From Deltaproteobacteria bacterium (GTDB lineage Bacteria > Myxococcota > Myxococcia > Myxococcales > Anaeromyxobacteraceae), in contig JACRMN010000012.1 of the NCBI GenBank assembly GCA_016214955.1, forward strand, positions 62,001 through 126,000: a stretch of DNA of 64,000 bases, read 5' to 3'. The translations under genes and the position numbers were made by a program. Below, piece by piece: positions 37,749 through 47,094 of the stretch; the first letter of the stretch is position 1; each line of letters begins with the position of its first letter. The notes beneath the pieces were generated by a model, which made no database searches, was not told the DNA's origin, and was given only the letters and a program-made list of their open reading frames with translations.

Positions 37749-38765
37749 ATGCTGGTCGTGATGAAGCCCCATGCCACCCCCGCCGAGGTCGAGGCGGTGG
37801 TGGAGAAGATCCGCGGCATGGGCCTCACGCCGCACGCCATCCCCGGAGCCCAGCGGGTGGCCATCGGCGTCACCGGCAACAAGGGCGCCGTCGAACCCGG
37901 CCCGTTCACCGCCCTCCCCGGCGTCGCCGACTGCATCCGCGTCTCGCAGCCCTTCAAGCTGGTCTCGCGCGAGGTGAAGGAGGAGGACACGGTCATCGAC
38001 GTGGGCGGCGTGAAGCTCGGCGGCCCGTCCATCGTCGTCATGGCCGGCCCCTGCTCGGTGGAGTCCAAGGAGCAGCTCCTCGAGGCGGCCCACGGCGTGA
38101 AGAAGCTCGGCGCCCGCTTCCTCCGCGGCGGCGCCTGGAAGCCCCGCACCAGCCCCTACGAGTTCCAGGGCATGGGCGAGGAGGGCCTGAAGCTCCTGGC
38201 GCTGGCCCGCGAGCAGACCGGCCTCCAGGTGGTCACCGAGGTGATGGACCCGGAGACTCTGCCGCTCTGCGTCGAGTACGCCGACGTGCTGCAGATCGGC
38301 GCCCGGAACATGCAGAACTTCTCGCTGCTGAAGCGGCTCGGCACCGTCAACAAGCCGGTGCTGCTGAAGCGCGGCCCCTCGGCCACGCTCCGCGAGTGGC
38401 TCATGGCCGCCGAGTACGTGGTGGCCCACGGCAACTACCAGGTGGCGCTCTGCGAGCGGGGCATCCGCACCTTCGAGACCATGACCCGCAACACCCTCGA
38501 CCTCAACGCCGTGCCGGTGCTCAAGGCGCTCACCCACCTTCCGGTGGTGGTGGACCCCTCGCATGGCATCGGCCTGCGCCGCCACGTGCCGGCCATGGCC
38601 CGGGCCGGCATCGCCGCCGGCGCCGACGCCATCATCGTCGAGGTGCACCCCAGGCCGGAGTGCGCCCTCTCCGACGGACAGCAGTCGCTGGACCTCGCCG
38701 AGTTCGGCGCGCTGATGACCCAGGTGAAGGTCATCGCCGGCGCCATCGGCCGCCCGGTGGCCTGA
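37749..38765 (+). CDS. aroF: 3-deoxy-7-phosphoheptulonate (DAHP) synthase, copy 1
   Basis: A 338-residue DAHP synthase of the type with an N-terminal ferredoxin-like regulatory domain (residues 1-70), as in Thermotoga. It condenses PEP and erythrose-4-phosphate, the first step to aromatic amino acids. MAGPCSVES near residue 98, [33 protein letters not shown], and [25 protein letters not shown] with VEVHPRPE are present. A paralogue of identical length lies 2 kb downstream, separated by a DGPF protein and a sigma factor. The regulatory domain is expected to bind Tyr or Phe; family knowledge. Confidence 0.96.
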   Translation: MLVVMKPHATPAEVEAVVEKIRGMGLTPHAIPGAQRVAIGVTGNKGAVEPGPFTALPGVADCIRVSQPFKLVSREVKEEDTVIDVGGVKLGGPSIVVMAGPCSVESKEQLLEAAHGVKKLGARFLRGGAWKPRTSPYEFQGMGEEGLKLLALAREQTGLQVVTEVMDPETLPLCVEYADVLQIGARNMQNFSLLKRLGTVNKPVLLKRGPSATLREWLMAAEYVVAHGNYQVALCERGIRTFETMTRNTLDLNAVPVLKALTHLPVVVDPSHGIGLRRHVPAMARAGIAAGADAIIVEVHPRPECALSDGQQSLDLAEFGALMTQVKVIAGAIGRPVA

Positions 38766-38917
38766 GCCGCAGCCGGGCCCCGGCCGAGCCGCCCCGCCTC
38801 CCCGAAGGGGTCCCGCCGCGCGGCTGTCGATCGCGCGGTGCCCCGTTCGTCGTCCGGGTAGAAGCCAGGAGACCGCCGGATCCACCGGCCCCACCCCTGG
38901 CTCCACAGGAGACGGAC

Positions 38918-39346
38918 ATGCGCTTCATGGTGATCGTCAAGGCGGACGCGAAGTCGGAGTCGGAGAAGGGCCCCAGCGCCGGCGACGAGAAGCTCTTCGC
39001 AGAGATGGGCAAGTACAACGAGGAGCTGGTGAAGGCCGGCGTCATGCTGGCCGGCGAGGGGCTGCACCCCAGCCGCAAGGGCGCGCGGGTGCGCTTCGAG
39101 GGCGACAGGCGCACCGTAGTCGACGGCCCCTTCGCCGAGACCAAGGAGCTGGTGGCGGGCTTCTGGCTCTGGCAGGTGAAGTCGCGCGAGGAGGCCATCG
39201 CCTGGCTGAAGCGCGCCCCCTTCCGCGAGGGCGAGGTGGAGATCCGGCAGGTGTACGAGACCGAGGAGTTCGCCGCCGCCGATCCCTCGGGCGAGCTGCG
39301 CAAGCAGGAGGATCGCCTGCGCGCGGAGATGGCGGCGCGCCACTAG
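38918..39346 (+). CDS. DGPF-domain (YCII-related) protein
   Basis: A 142-residue YCII/DGPF protein. [17 protein letters not shown] is the family start and [21 protein letters not shown] holds the DGPF motif. Its active-site region resembles YCII relatives, but the activity of the DGPF group is not established. These genes are known to accompany ECF42 sigma factors, and here the sigma factor starts 16 bases downstream. ATG 38918 has AGGAG at 38907-38911. It lies between the two DAHP synthase copies. Confidence 0.92.
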   Translation: MRFMVIVKADAKSESEKGPSAGDEKLFAEMGKYNEELVKAGVMLAGEGLHPSRKGARVRFEGDRRTVVDGPFAETKELVAGFWLWQVKSREEAIAWLKRAPFREGEVEIRQVYETEEFAAADPSGELRKQEDRLRAEMAARH

Positions 39347-39361
39347 GCGGCCGGACGCGGA

Positions 39362-40637
39362 ATGCACGGAGCCGGGCAGGCGACGCGCGCGGCGGTGGAG
39401 GCCGTCTACCGCATCGAGTCGCCGCGCCTCATCGCCGGCCTGGCCCGGGTGGTGCGCGACGTGGGGCTGGCGGAGGAACTGGCCCAGGAGGCGCTGGTGG
39501 CGGCGCTCACCCGGTGGCCGGAGGTGGGCGTGCCCGACAACCCCGGCGCCTGGCTCATGGCCACCGCGCGGCGCCGCGCCATCGACGAGCTGCGGCGCCG
39601 CGCGCTCCACGAGCGGAAGCAGGGGGCGCTGGCGCTGGCCGGGGAGGAGCGCGAGGCGGCCCTGTCCGGCCCCGAGGCCGCCTCCGGCGGGGAGCTGGGC
39701 GACGATCTCCTGCGGCTCATCTTCACGGCCTGTCACCCGGTGCTCTCCCCCGAGGCCCGGGTGGCGCTGACGCTGCGGCTCCTGGGCGGCCTCACCACCG
39801 AGGAGATCGCCCGGGCCTTCCTGGTGCCCGAGCCCACCGTGGCCCAGCGCATCGTCCGCGCCAAGCGGGCGCTGGCCGAGGCGCGGGTGCCGTTCGAGGT
39901 GCCGCAGGGGCCGGAGCGGGCCGCGCGGCTCTCCTCGGTGCTGGCGGTGCTGTACCTGATCTTCAACGAGGGCTACTCGGCCACCGCCGGCGGGGACTGG
40001 GTGCGGCCGGCGCTGTGCGAGGAGGCGATGCGGCTGGCCCGCGTGCTGGCGGAGCTGGCGCCCGAGGAGCCGGAGGTGCACGGCCTGGCGGCGCTGCTGG
40101 AGCTGCAGGGCTCGCGGCTGCGGGCCCGCACCGGCCCCGGCGGCGAGCCGGTGCTGCTGCTCGACCAGGACCGGAGCCGCTGGGACCGGATCCTCATCGC
40201 TCGGGGGCTGGCGGCGCTGGCGCGCCGAGGCGCTGGGCGGCGCGCTCGGCCCCTACGGCCTCCAGGCCGCCATCGCCGCCTGCCACGCCCGGGCCCGCAC
40301 CGCCGCCGAGACCGACTGGGACCGCATCGCCGCCCTCTACGACGCCCTGGCGGCGCTGGCGCCGTCGCCGGTGGTGGAGCTCAACCGCGCCATGGCCGTG
40401 GCCATGGCCTTCGGGCCCGAGGTCGGGCTGGCGCTCCTCGAGCCGCTGGAAGAGGAGCCGGCCCTGCGCGGCTACCACCTCCTGCCTGCCGCCCGCGGCG
40501 ATCTCCTCTCGCGCCTGGGGCGGCGCGCCGAGGCCCGGGCCGAGCTCCTGCGGGCCGCCTCGCTCACCCGCAACGAGCGGGAGCGGGCGCTGCTCCTGGC
40601 GCGGGCCGAGGCCTGCCTGGCGCCGGCCGGCGGGTAG
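39362..40637 (+). pseudogene. frameshifted ECF42-like sigma factor with TPR C-terminal domain
   Basis: An ECF42-like (DUF6596) sigma factor broken by a frameshift near 40220-40226. Frame one runs from ATG 39362 through region 2 ([22 protein letters not shown]), region 4 ([28 protein letters not shown]) and DUF6596 to RGLAALAR. There the sense continues in the +1 frame ([17 protein letters not shown] ... [17 protein letters not shown]) to the stop at 40637, the TPR-like C-terminal part. Two bases appear to be missing. Joined, it would be about 424 residues, normal for the group. The unshifted frame has no stop until the end of the downstream DAHP synthase. It may be a real mutation, programmed shift or sequencing error. 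Confidence 0.85.
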
Positions 40638-40699
40638 CGGGGCTTCCACCGCGGGCCCGATCGCGTCTATCCTTCCGGCCCTTTTCCGCGGAGCCGTCC

Positions 40700-41716
40700 A
40701 TGTTCGTCGCCATGAAGCCCCACGCCACCGAGGCCGAGTTCCAGGCGGTGGTGGAGAAGATCACCGCCCTGGGCCTCACCCCGCACCCCATCACCGGCAC
40801 CGAGCGCAAGGTGGTGGCGGTGATCGGCAACGTCGCCAGCGTCGAGCCCGACGACTTCGCCTCGCTGCCGGGCGTGGCCGAGGCGCTGCGGGTCTCCCAG
40901 CCCTTCAAGCTGGTGTCGCGCGAGGTGCGGGAGGAGGACACGGTCCTCGACGTCGGCGGGGCCCAGGTGGGCGGCAAGGCCATCGCCATCATGGCCGGCC
41001 CCTGCTCGGTGGAGTCGAGGGAGCAGATCCTGGAGACGGCCCACGCCGTGAAGAAGGCCGGCGCCAGCTTCCTCCGCGGAGGCGCCTACAAGCCGCGCAC
41101 CAGCCCCTACGAGTTCCAGGGGCTGCGCGAGGAGGGGCTGAAGCTCCTGGCCCTGGCGCGCGAGCAGACCGGCCTCCGGGTGGTCACCGAGGTGATGAGC
41201 ACCGAGGCGGTGCCGCTGGTGGCCGACTACGCCGACGTGCTGCAGGTGGGCGCGCGCAACATGCAGAACTACGCGCTGCTGGAGCGGCTCGGGCAGATCG
41301 AGAAGCCGGTGATGCTGAAGCGCGGCCTGGCCGGCACCATCAAGGAGTGGCTCATGGCCGCCGAGTACATCGTGGCCAAGGGCAACCCGCGGGTCATCCT
41401 CTGCGAGCGCGGCATCCGCACCTTCGAGCCCATGACCCGCAACACCCTCGACATCAACGCCATCCCGGTGCTGAAGAGCCTCACCCACCTGCCGGTGATG
41501 GTCGACCCCTCGCACGGCATCGGCATCCGCAAGCACGTGCCGGCCATCGCCCGCGCCGGCATCGCCGCCGGCGCCGACGGCATCATCGTCGAGGTGCACC
41601 CGCGGCCCGAGAAGGCGCTCAGCGACGGCCACCAGTCGCTCACCCCCGCCGAGTTCGAGGGGCTGATGCGCCAGGTGCGGGTCATCGCCAGCGCGGTGGA
41701 GCGGCCGATCGCCTAG
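40700..41716 (+). CDS. aroF: 3-deoxy-7-phosphoheptulonate (DAHP) synthase, copy 2
   Basis: A second 338-residue DAHP synthase, aligning with copy 1 from end to end without gaps and identical at most positions by eye ([57 protein letters not shown]). It differs most in the N-terminal regulatory domain ([20 protein letters not shown]), so the two copies may respond to different amino acids. ATG 40700 is used. Its frame coincides with the unshifted frame of the preceding sigma factor remnant, but a normal start is more likely than a fusion. Confidence 0.95.
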   Translation: MFVAMKPHATEAEFQAVVEKITALGLTPHPITGTERKVVAVIGNVASVEPDDFASLPGVAEALRVSQPFKLVSREVREEDTVLDVGGAQVGGKAIAIMAGPCSVESREQILETAHAVKKAGASFLRGGAYKPRTSPYEFQGLREEGLKLLALAREQTGLRVVTEVMSTEAVPLVADYADVLQVGARNMQNYALLERLGQIEKPVMLKRGLAGTIKEWLMAAEYIVAKGNPRVILCERGIRTFEPMTRNTLDINAIPVLKSLTHLPVMVDPSHGIGIRKHVPAIARAGIAAGADGIIVEVHPRPEKALSDGHQSLTPAEFEGLMRQVRVIASAVERPIA

Positions 41717-41800
41717 CCGGTCGCTGAAATGGTCCTCGGGAGGCGGTGCGGGTCCTGTCGGCTTCGCCACCGCCCGCGCGCCGCGGTGAGGCGCCCGCCG

Positions 41801-43588
41801 CTACGCGATCTCCAGCCACCCGAACCAGACCGGGTGGTTGGCCTTGTACCACTCGAGCACGCGGCGGATGGCTGCCTGCTTGTCCTTGGGCATCACCTGG
41901 TCGTCCACCCGGTCGAAGTGGACGCGGATCTTCTCGCCGTCGTACTCCAGCGCCTGCGAGAGCATGGTCTGGAGCTCGTTGCGGATGCGGCCCGAGTCGG
42001 AGATCTTCACCGCGCGCCGGGTGTGGTCCACGCCCGAGAGGAAGCGCACCAGCAGCGGGCTGAAGACGTGGCGCTGCTCCTCCAGCTTCTCCATGAGGCG
42101 GAAGGTGAAGGTGATGAAGGCGGAGGCGTTGCGGGTGGCGAGCCGCGTGGTCACCCGGTAGACGCCCTCGCTCAGCTGGGTGACGCCCTTGGCCCCGGTG
42201 TACGGGTCGTCGCACATGTAGCCGATGCTGGCGAGCACGCCCCAGTCCTTCTTGGGCAACAGGTCGTCGGCCCTGAGCACGTGGCGGCGCAGCGGCACGT
42301 TGCAGGACTCGGCGTCGCGGATGGCCTCGGCGTAGGCGGCCACGTCGTTGCCGGTGGCGGGGCGGCCGGAGATGGCCGCCACCCTCTCGGCGAAGTCGGG
42401 CGCCGCGGGATCGAGCTCCATGAGGAGCGCCTCGCGATCGCAGGGCAAGTTGAAGGTGGGCGAGAAGATCGACATGGTGGCGTCGACGTCCAGCACCTCC
42501 GAGAGGCTGGCCGCCTGCATGGCCTCGGCGCTGGCGGCGTAGCCGTCGCAGAGGAAGGCGTGGGGCGCACCCTGCTTGTCCTTCCAGCTCCCCACCAGGA
42601 AGGTCGGGGCGTAGGTGCCCGAGTCGGTGAACACCGGCATGCCCGAGGGGGCCACCCAGCCGTCGTCGATGACGTGGGCGCCGACCTTGGCCCACTCGTC
42701 CCACAGGGCGCCGAGCCGCTTCACGCGGCTCTTGCCGCGCAGGGTCCAGACGTGGACGTTCTGGCGCTGGATGCCCGGGTAGGCGGCCTCGATGACCTCC
42801 ATGAGCTTCTGCCGCGGGGTGCGGTAGTCGAGCAGCACCGCCAGGCGCCGGGCCGTCCGGGCCACGTGGCCGGGGATGACCAGGTTGCCCATGTACGACT
42901 CGTAGGGCTTGGAGACGGTGAGGGGCGAGTCGAAGAGGTGGAACACCGCCATGGGTCCGGTGGGCTTGCCCTCGGCGAAGCGGGAGGTGTTCTCCAGGGT
43001 GTCGACCGCCGCGCCCCACACCTTGATGCCGCGGGCCGTCAACCAGCCGTGGAACTGCTGGAAGGTGTGGCCGGGCTCGTTGAGGAGCCGGCGCACCCGG
43101 CGGTCCACGGTGCGGGCCACCTCGGGCCGGGCGTAGACCCGGCCGAAGCCGAGCAGCGGGTTGGCGCCCATCTCCGGCGTCTCGCCGGCCTTGGGCATGA
43201 GCCCCTCGCCCAGGCTCACCATGATGGCGTGGTTCTCGGGCAGCGTGCGGGTCAGCGCCCAGAGCCCCTCGCTCATCAGGTAGGCGCTGATGGCGTCGGC
43301 CTGCTTCTTCACCTGGTTGTAGCCCTGCTTGTCCTGGCCGGCCCCCTCGCCGAAGCCGCCGAAGAGCTTGGTGCCCAGGGCGGTGGCGGCGGCCGTGGTG
43401 GCCAGGCAGCGGGCGATGCCACGCGGGGTGAAGGTGTGGGCCGAGACCGGCTCGGCCTGGGCGCGCTCCACCTGCACGTCGTCGAGCCAGAGGTGGAAGC
43501 GCAGGAGCACCGGCCGTACGTCGAAGGCCCACTGGGCGATGAGGTTGCGCTTGTCGAGTTCGGACATCGGGGTCGACATGGGGGACAT
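41801..43588 (-). CDS. unrecognised conserved-looking 595-residue protein
   Basis: A 595-residue protein that I do not recognise. GGAGG five bases before ATG 43588 sets the start; two more in-frame ATGs follow within eight codons. It has no signal peptide or membrane segment and a normal, non-biased composition with long ordered stretches (GFGRVYARPEVARTVDRRVR, GIKVWGAAVDTLENTS, WVAPSGMPVFTDSGTYAPT, IGYMCDDPYTGAKGV, HVFSPLLVRFLSGVDHTRR), so it is clearly a real folded protein. It ends FGWLEIA. A residue set with Cys in FLCDGYAAS and YMCDDPY could be active or structural. It stands alone between convergent and same-strand neighbours with 110-base gaps. Confidence 0.85.
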   Translation of the reverse strand: MSPMSTPMSELDKRNLIAQWAFDVRPVLLRFHLWLDDVQVERAQAEPVSAHTFTPRGIARCLATTAAATALGTKLFGGFGEGAGQDKQGYNQVKKQADAISAYLMSEGLWALTRTLPENHAIMVSLGEGLMPKAGETPEMGANPLLGFGRVYARPEVARTVDRRVRRLLNEPGHTFQQFHGWLTARGIKVWGAAVDTLENTSRFAEGKPTGPMAVFHLFDSPLTVSKPYESYMGNLVIPGHVARTARRLAVLLDYRTPRQKLMEVIEAAYPGIQRQNVHVWTLRGKSRVKRLGALWDEWAKVGAHVIDDGWVAPSGMPVFTDSGTYAPTFLVGSWKDKQGAPHAFLCDGYAASAEAMQAASLSEVLDVDATMSIFSPTFNLPCDREALLMELDPAAPDFAERVAAISGRPATGNDVAAYAEAIRDAESCNVPLRRHVLRADDLLPKKDWGVLASIGYMCDDPYTGAKGVTQLSEGVYRVTTRLATRNASAFITFTFRLMEKLEEQRHVFSPLLVRFLSGVDHTRRAVKISDSGRIRNELQTMLSQALEYDGEKIRVHFDRVDDQVMPKDKQAAIRRVLEWYKANHPVWFGWLEIA

Positions 43589-43698
43589 GCGTGCCTCCGG
43601 CGGGGTCGGGCGGGCATTGTACCGGAGGGCGACCGGAGCCCCGAAGCGAAGTCTGGGGCCCCCGGAAGGCGAGGGACGGCGCGGCGCGTCGGGGCGGA

Positions 43699-44583
43699 TC
43701 AGCCGAAGCGGAAGGTCCGCATCGAAAGCGACCCGAGATCGAAGCCGGAAACCGGGCAGGCCACCGGCTCGTCGGGGTGCGCGGCGCCCACCGCGTAGAG
43801 CAGCGGGAGGTAGTGGTCGGGGGTGGGGTGGCAAATCCGCCCCTCCTCGGTGTCGAGGGCCCGCACCAGGAAGGCGGTGTCCCGCTTCTCCACCGCCTTC
43901 GCCGCCTCGGCGTCGAACCCGGCGGCCCAGGACGGCGTGGCCGACTCGCCGCGCGCCATGGCCCGGAAGGCGTGGTGGAGGTTGTGCGTCAGGTTGCCGC
44001 TGCCGAGGATCAGCACCCCCTCGTCGCGCAGCGGCGCGAGCGCCTGGCCGATGGCCAGGTGGCCGGCGGGCGGCAGGCGGCCGTCGATGCTGAGCTGAAC
44101 CACGGGCACGTCGGCGGCGGGGAGGAGGTGGCGGAGCACCGACCAGGTGCCGTGGTCGAGCCCCCAGTCGGCGCGCAGCGAGGCGTTGCGCGGCGCCAGG
44201 AGCGCCAGCGCCCGCCGGGCCAGCGCCGGCTCGCCCGGGGCCGGGTACTGCACCTGGTAGAGGGCCTCGGGGAAGCCGCCGAAGTCGTGGATGGTCTCGG
44301 GCCGCTCGTTGCCGGTGGCGAAGGTGCCCTCCACGTACCAGTGGGCGGAGATGGCGAGCACGGCGCGCGGCCGCGGCAGGGTCGGCCCCAGGGCCCGCAG
44401 GGCCCGGCTCCAGCGGTTGTCCTCGATGGCGTTCATGGGGGAGCCGTGGCCGGCGAAGAGCACCGGCTGGCGGGTCGAGGCGGCGGGGGCTCGGGTGCTC
44501 ATGGGTCGCGATCCGGGGGCCGCCGCGGCCAGGGCGGCGCCGGCGGCGGCGTGGAGGAACTGCCTGCGGGTGGAGTCCGACAT
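43699..44583 (-). CDS. LigB-type extradiol dioxygenase (DODA-like) with Tat signal
   Basis: A 294-residue class III extradiol dioxygenase fold, closest in motifs to 4,5-DOPA dioxygenase / YgiD. The metal-site histidines are in FAGHGSPMNAIEDN, AISAHWYVEG, DHGTWSVLRHLLP and HPTPDHYLPLLYA. N-terminal STRRQFLHAAAGAALAAAA is a clear twin-arginine signal, so a folded, metal-loaded enzyme would be exported. YgiD relatives are normally cytoplasmic. Starts further up (nine codons) have no better ribosome site. Aromatic ring cleavage or a related aldehyde or ketone metal chemistry is possible; the substrate is unknown. Confidence 0.88.
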   Translation of the reverse strand: MSDSTRRQFLHAAAGAALAAAAPGSRPMSTRAPAASTRQPVLFAGHGSPMNAIEDNRWSRALRALGPTLPRPRAVLAISAHWYVEGTFATGNERPETIHDFGGFPEALYQVQYPAPGEPALARRALALLAPRNASLRADWGLDHGTWSVLRHLLPAADVPVVQLSIDGRLPPAGHLAIGQALAPLRDEGVLILGSGNLTHNLHHAFRAMARGESATPSWAAGFDAEAAKAVEKRDTAFLVRALDTEEGRICHPTPDHYLPLLYAVGAAHPDEPVACPVSGFDLGSLSMRTFRFG

Positions 44584-44628
44584 GCCCGGGGAAGGCATAG
44601 CGCCGGGCACGGTGGCGCGCCTGCGCCG

Positions 44629-45822
44629 CTACTCCATCACCGAGACCTCGACCCGCCGGTTGAGGGCCCGGCCCTGCGCGGTGGCGTTGTCGGCCACCGG
44701 CCGGGTGCGGCCGAAGCCCTGGGCCTGGAGGCGCCTCTCCTCCACGCCGCGCTTCACCAGCGCCGCCAGGACCTGGCGCGCGCGCCGCTGGGAGAGGTCC
44801 AGGTTGTAGGCGTCGCCGGCCACCGCGTCGGTGTGCCCCTCCACCCGCAGGCGGAGCTTCGGGTCCTGCTTCAGCGCCGAGGCGAGGTCGGCGAGCGAGC
44901 CCTCCGACTCGGGGAGCGGAACGTCGGATCCGGTGGCGAACCGGATGCCGTAGAGCACCACCCGCTTCTCGCGGCGGAGCGCCTCCGCCGTGCCGCGCCT
45001 GCGGGGCGTGCACCTCGTCCCCTCGGCGCGACCCACCCGCTTCCCGTTCCACTCGCCCGCCAGCTTGCCGTCCTCGTACCAGACGCCCCAGAGCCGGGCG
45101 CCGTCCGGGGACACCGAGAAGGTGGCCGTGCCTCGGCGCACGGCGCCCTCGGCCGGCTCGCTCCAGGTGACCCGCGCCACCCGGCCCTCGACGACGCCCT
45201 CCACGGTGGCGCCGTCCACGTGGTCGTAGCAGCCCAGCACCTGCTCCCCCTCCACCGCGAAGCGCATGGGGCCGTAGCTGGTGCCGAAGTCGCCGGCCAG
45301 GCGCGGCGGCGCCACCTTGCCGGCGCGGGTGCCGAGCAGCTCCACCTCGGCCAGCTCGGTGAAGTCGGGGTGGCCGTGGTTGGCCACCACCACCAGCTTG
45401 GCCTGCCGCGCCGTGGTGCCCTCCGGCAGCGCGAACTCCTTGCGGGTGTCGCGGGCCAGGGTGTAGCTGCCCACCTTCTGGAAGCCGCTGCCGGCGTCGA
45501 GGTGCAGCTCCACCACCCGCGCGGTGATGCCCGGGTAGCCGTCCTCCTGCAGGTTGCGGGTGCTCACCGCCAGGGCCTGCAAGCTCCAGGTGGTGTCGAG
45601 GTCCCAGACGAAGGTGGCGCCGGTGGGCCGGTGCTCGGCCGAGCACCAGCCCTGGCTCTCGTCGCCGTCGGTGAGGTTCCAGGCGCTCCAGCCGCTCACG
45701 CCGGTGCCGTAGCTACCGCCGTCCTGCAGCAGCACCGCGCCGTTGTCGAAAGCCAGGGCGTTGATCCGCTCCGGCGCCGGAGCGGCTGCCAGGAGCACCA
45801 TGACCACCTCGAGTTCGTGCAT
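44629..45822 (-). CDS. discoidin-like and OmpA-domain envelope protein
   Basis: A 397-residue protein. Residues about 25-165 look like an F5/8 type C (discoidin) or NADase-type carbohydrate-binding module (SQGWCSAEHRPTGATFVWDL, VVELHLDAGSGFQKVGSY). Residues about 290-395 form an OmpA C-terminal peptidoglycan-binding domain: LRVEGHTDAVAGDAYNLDLS, RARQVLAALVKRGVEERRL, GRALNRRVEVSVME. The first 17 residues (VVMVLLAAAPAPE) form a weak signal peptide. So it tethers an outer-surface binding module to peptidoglycan. It ends 45 bases upstream of the dioxygenase start, maybe one operon. Confidence 0.83.
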   Translation of the reverse strand: MHELEVVMVLLAAAPAPERINALAFDNGAVLLQDGGSYGTGVSGWSAWNLTDGDESQGWCSAEHRPTGATFVWDLDTTWSLQALAVSTRNLQEDGYPGITARVVELHLDAGSGFQKVGSYTLARDTRKEFALPEGTTARQAKLVVVANHGHPDFTELAEVELLGTRAGKVAPPRLAGDFGTSYGPMRFAVEGEQVLGCYDHVDGATVEGVVEGRVARVTWSEPAEGAVRRGTATFSVSPDGARLWGVWYEDGKLAGEWNGKRVGRAEGTRCTPRRRGTAEALRREKRVVLYGIRFATGSDVPLPESEGSLADLASALKQDPKLRLRVEGHTDAVAGDAYNLDLSQRRARQVLAALVKRGVEERRLQAQGFGRTRPVADNATAQGRALNRRVEVSVME

Positions 45823-45932
45823 GACCTAACCCCGGAGCCCGTCAGCCGCGCCAGCGTACGCCGCTGGCCCGCGCCGCGGCATGCCGGTGCGGCCTCCTGT
45901 CACGCCTTCCGAGCCCCTCCAGGAAATGCCGC

Positions 45933-45962
45933 GCCCCCGGGGGGAGGAGATCCCCCGGGGGC
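45933..45962 (-). terminator. strong hairpin terminator
   Basis: GCCCCCGGGGG (45933-45943) and CCCCCGGGGGC (45952-45962) form a perfect 11-base stem with an 8-base loop, 20 bases after the stop of the lipoprotein gene on the minus strand. The short run ATTTCC a little beyond is the only T-rich sequence. It closes the sigma/anti-sigma/lipoprotein run. Confidence 0.65.
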
Positions 45963-45982
45963 CGACCTGCCGCGTGCCGGTG

Positions 45983-47011
45983 CTACTCCTGGCTGACGAT
46001 GGGGCAGTTGACGACGATGCCGGCGGCGGCGAAGGGAGAGCCGTCAGGGGAGGTCACCAGGCCGTGGGAGGCGAGGCCGAGGACGTCGCCGAAATCGGTC
46101 TGCCGCGTGTTGGCGCCGGAGGCGACGGCCGCGGCCGACCAGGCGGCGGCGTGCACGTCCCAGAGCGGGCTGTAGCGCCCCTGGCCCGGGTTCCAGCGCA
46201 GCACGTTGAGCGGCGAGAGGCCGTCGAGCACGGCCGAGTTGAGCCCCTGGCGCTGCGGGTTCTGGGCGCCGGTCTGGCCGTTGACGAAGGCGGCCAGGCT
46301 GGTGCGCGAGGAGTCGGTGCCGTCGTCGCCGAGCGTCGGGGCGGCGTCCAGGGCCGGGGCGAAGGTGACGTTCTCGAGCGCGGCGGCCAGCGGGTGGGAG
46401 GAGTCGGTGGAGACGTAGCGGACCGCCTTCCCGCCCTGGAACCCGGGGGTCTCCTCGAGGGTGACCGTGCCCCCGGCGAGATCGATGGACACCACCTTGG
46501 GCGAGAGGCCGGTGGAGTTGGCGACGTGGGGCGCGTTGCGGATGGTGCCGTCGGGCAGCTCGATGAGCGGGCTGTAGCCGTCCTGGCCCCGGGCCGAGTA
46601 CTGGAAGGCGTCGGGCGGGAAGCCGGTGGGGCCGGGCACCACGCTGCGGGCGGCGTAGCTGAAGTTCACCGTGGCAGGGAACTCCACCTCGCCGCCGGCC
46701 ATCGAGACCTTCTGCACCGCGCCCGAGCCGCGAGCGTTCTCCAGCTTCTGGGAGCGGTTCACGCCCAGGGCGTCGGCGTCGGCGCCGCTCGAGGAGTCGA
46801 AGATCACGTACCAGACGGTGTCGCCACCGCTCTGGCCGCGGTGCAGCGGCAGCGTGACGGTGAAGTCGGGGTGCTCCACGGCGCTCCGCACGAAGAGGGT
46901 ACGGGAGCCGCCGGTGCGGGAAGGGGCGGAGGTGGTGCCGGAGGGCTCGACGGCGGGGGCGCCGCAGGCGACAGCGGCGAGGGAGGCGAGGGCGAGGGCG
47001 ACGGTCTTCAT
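45983..47011 (-). CDS. conserved-looking secreted lipoprotein, unknown function
   Basis: A 342-residue lipoprotein (LALASLAAVAC, Cys16). The mature part is beta-rich and compact: LFVRSAVEHPDFTVTLPLHRG, GGDTVWYVIFDSSSG, DGYSPLIELPDGTIRNAPHV, NVLRWNPGQGRYSPLWDVH. I do not know a family for it. GGAGCC precedes ATG 47011. It lies just downstream of an ECF sigma/anti-sigma pair on the same strand, 83 bases after the anti-sigma stop, a typical place for a target of that sigma factor. A GTAACA-like element on the minus strand at 47076-47069 could be part of an ECF-type promoter. A terminator hairpin follows. Confidence 0.75.
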   Translation of the reverse strand: MKTVALALASLAAVACGAPAVEPSGTTSAPSRTGGSRTLFVRSAVEHPDFTVTLPLHRGQSGGDTVWYVIFDSSSGADADALGVNRSQKLENARGSGAVQKVSMAGGEVEFPATVNFSYAARSVVPGPTGFPPDAFQYSARGQDGYSPLIELPDGTIRNAPHVANSTGLSPKVVSIDLAGGTVTLEETPGFQGGKAVRYVSTDSSHPLAAALENVTFAPALDAAPTLGDDGTDSSRTSLAAFVNGQTGAQNPQRQGLNSAVLDGLSPLNVLRWNPGQGRYSPLWDVHAAAWSAAAVASGANTRQTDFGDVLGLASHGLVTSPDGSPFAAAGIVVNCPIVSQE

Positions 47012-47094
47012 ATGGGCTCCTGGGTGCGAGAGGGATGCTTCGCCCCTGGAGTCCCACGGGTGCGTGAGGTGTTACGGCCCGGATGGGCCCGCCC

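Noticed and set aside
39362-41716. Genuine sigma factor-DAHP synthase fusion gene
   Set aside because: The linking 158 residues are out-of-frame translation of the sigma factor's own TPR region, and the DAHP synthase has its own normal start. Better explained by a frameshift.
41801-45646. A 1281-codon minus-strand open frame
   Set aside because: Beyond the ATG at 43588 it is out-of-frame antisense or shadow of the dioxygenase and OmpA genes, which are clearly coded in other frames.
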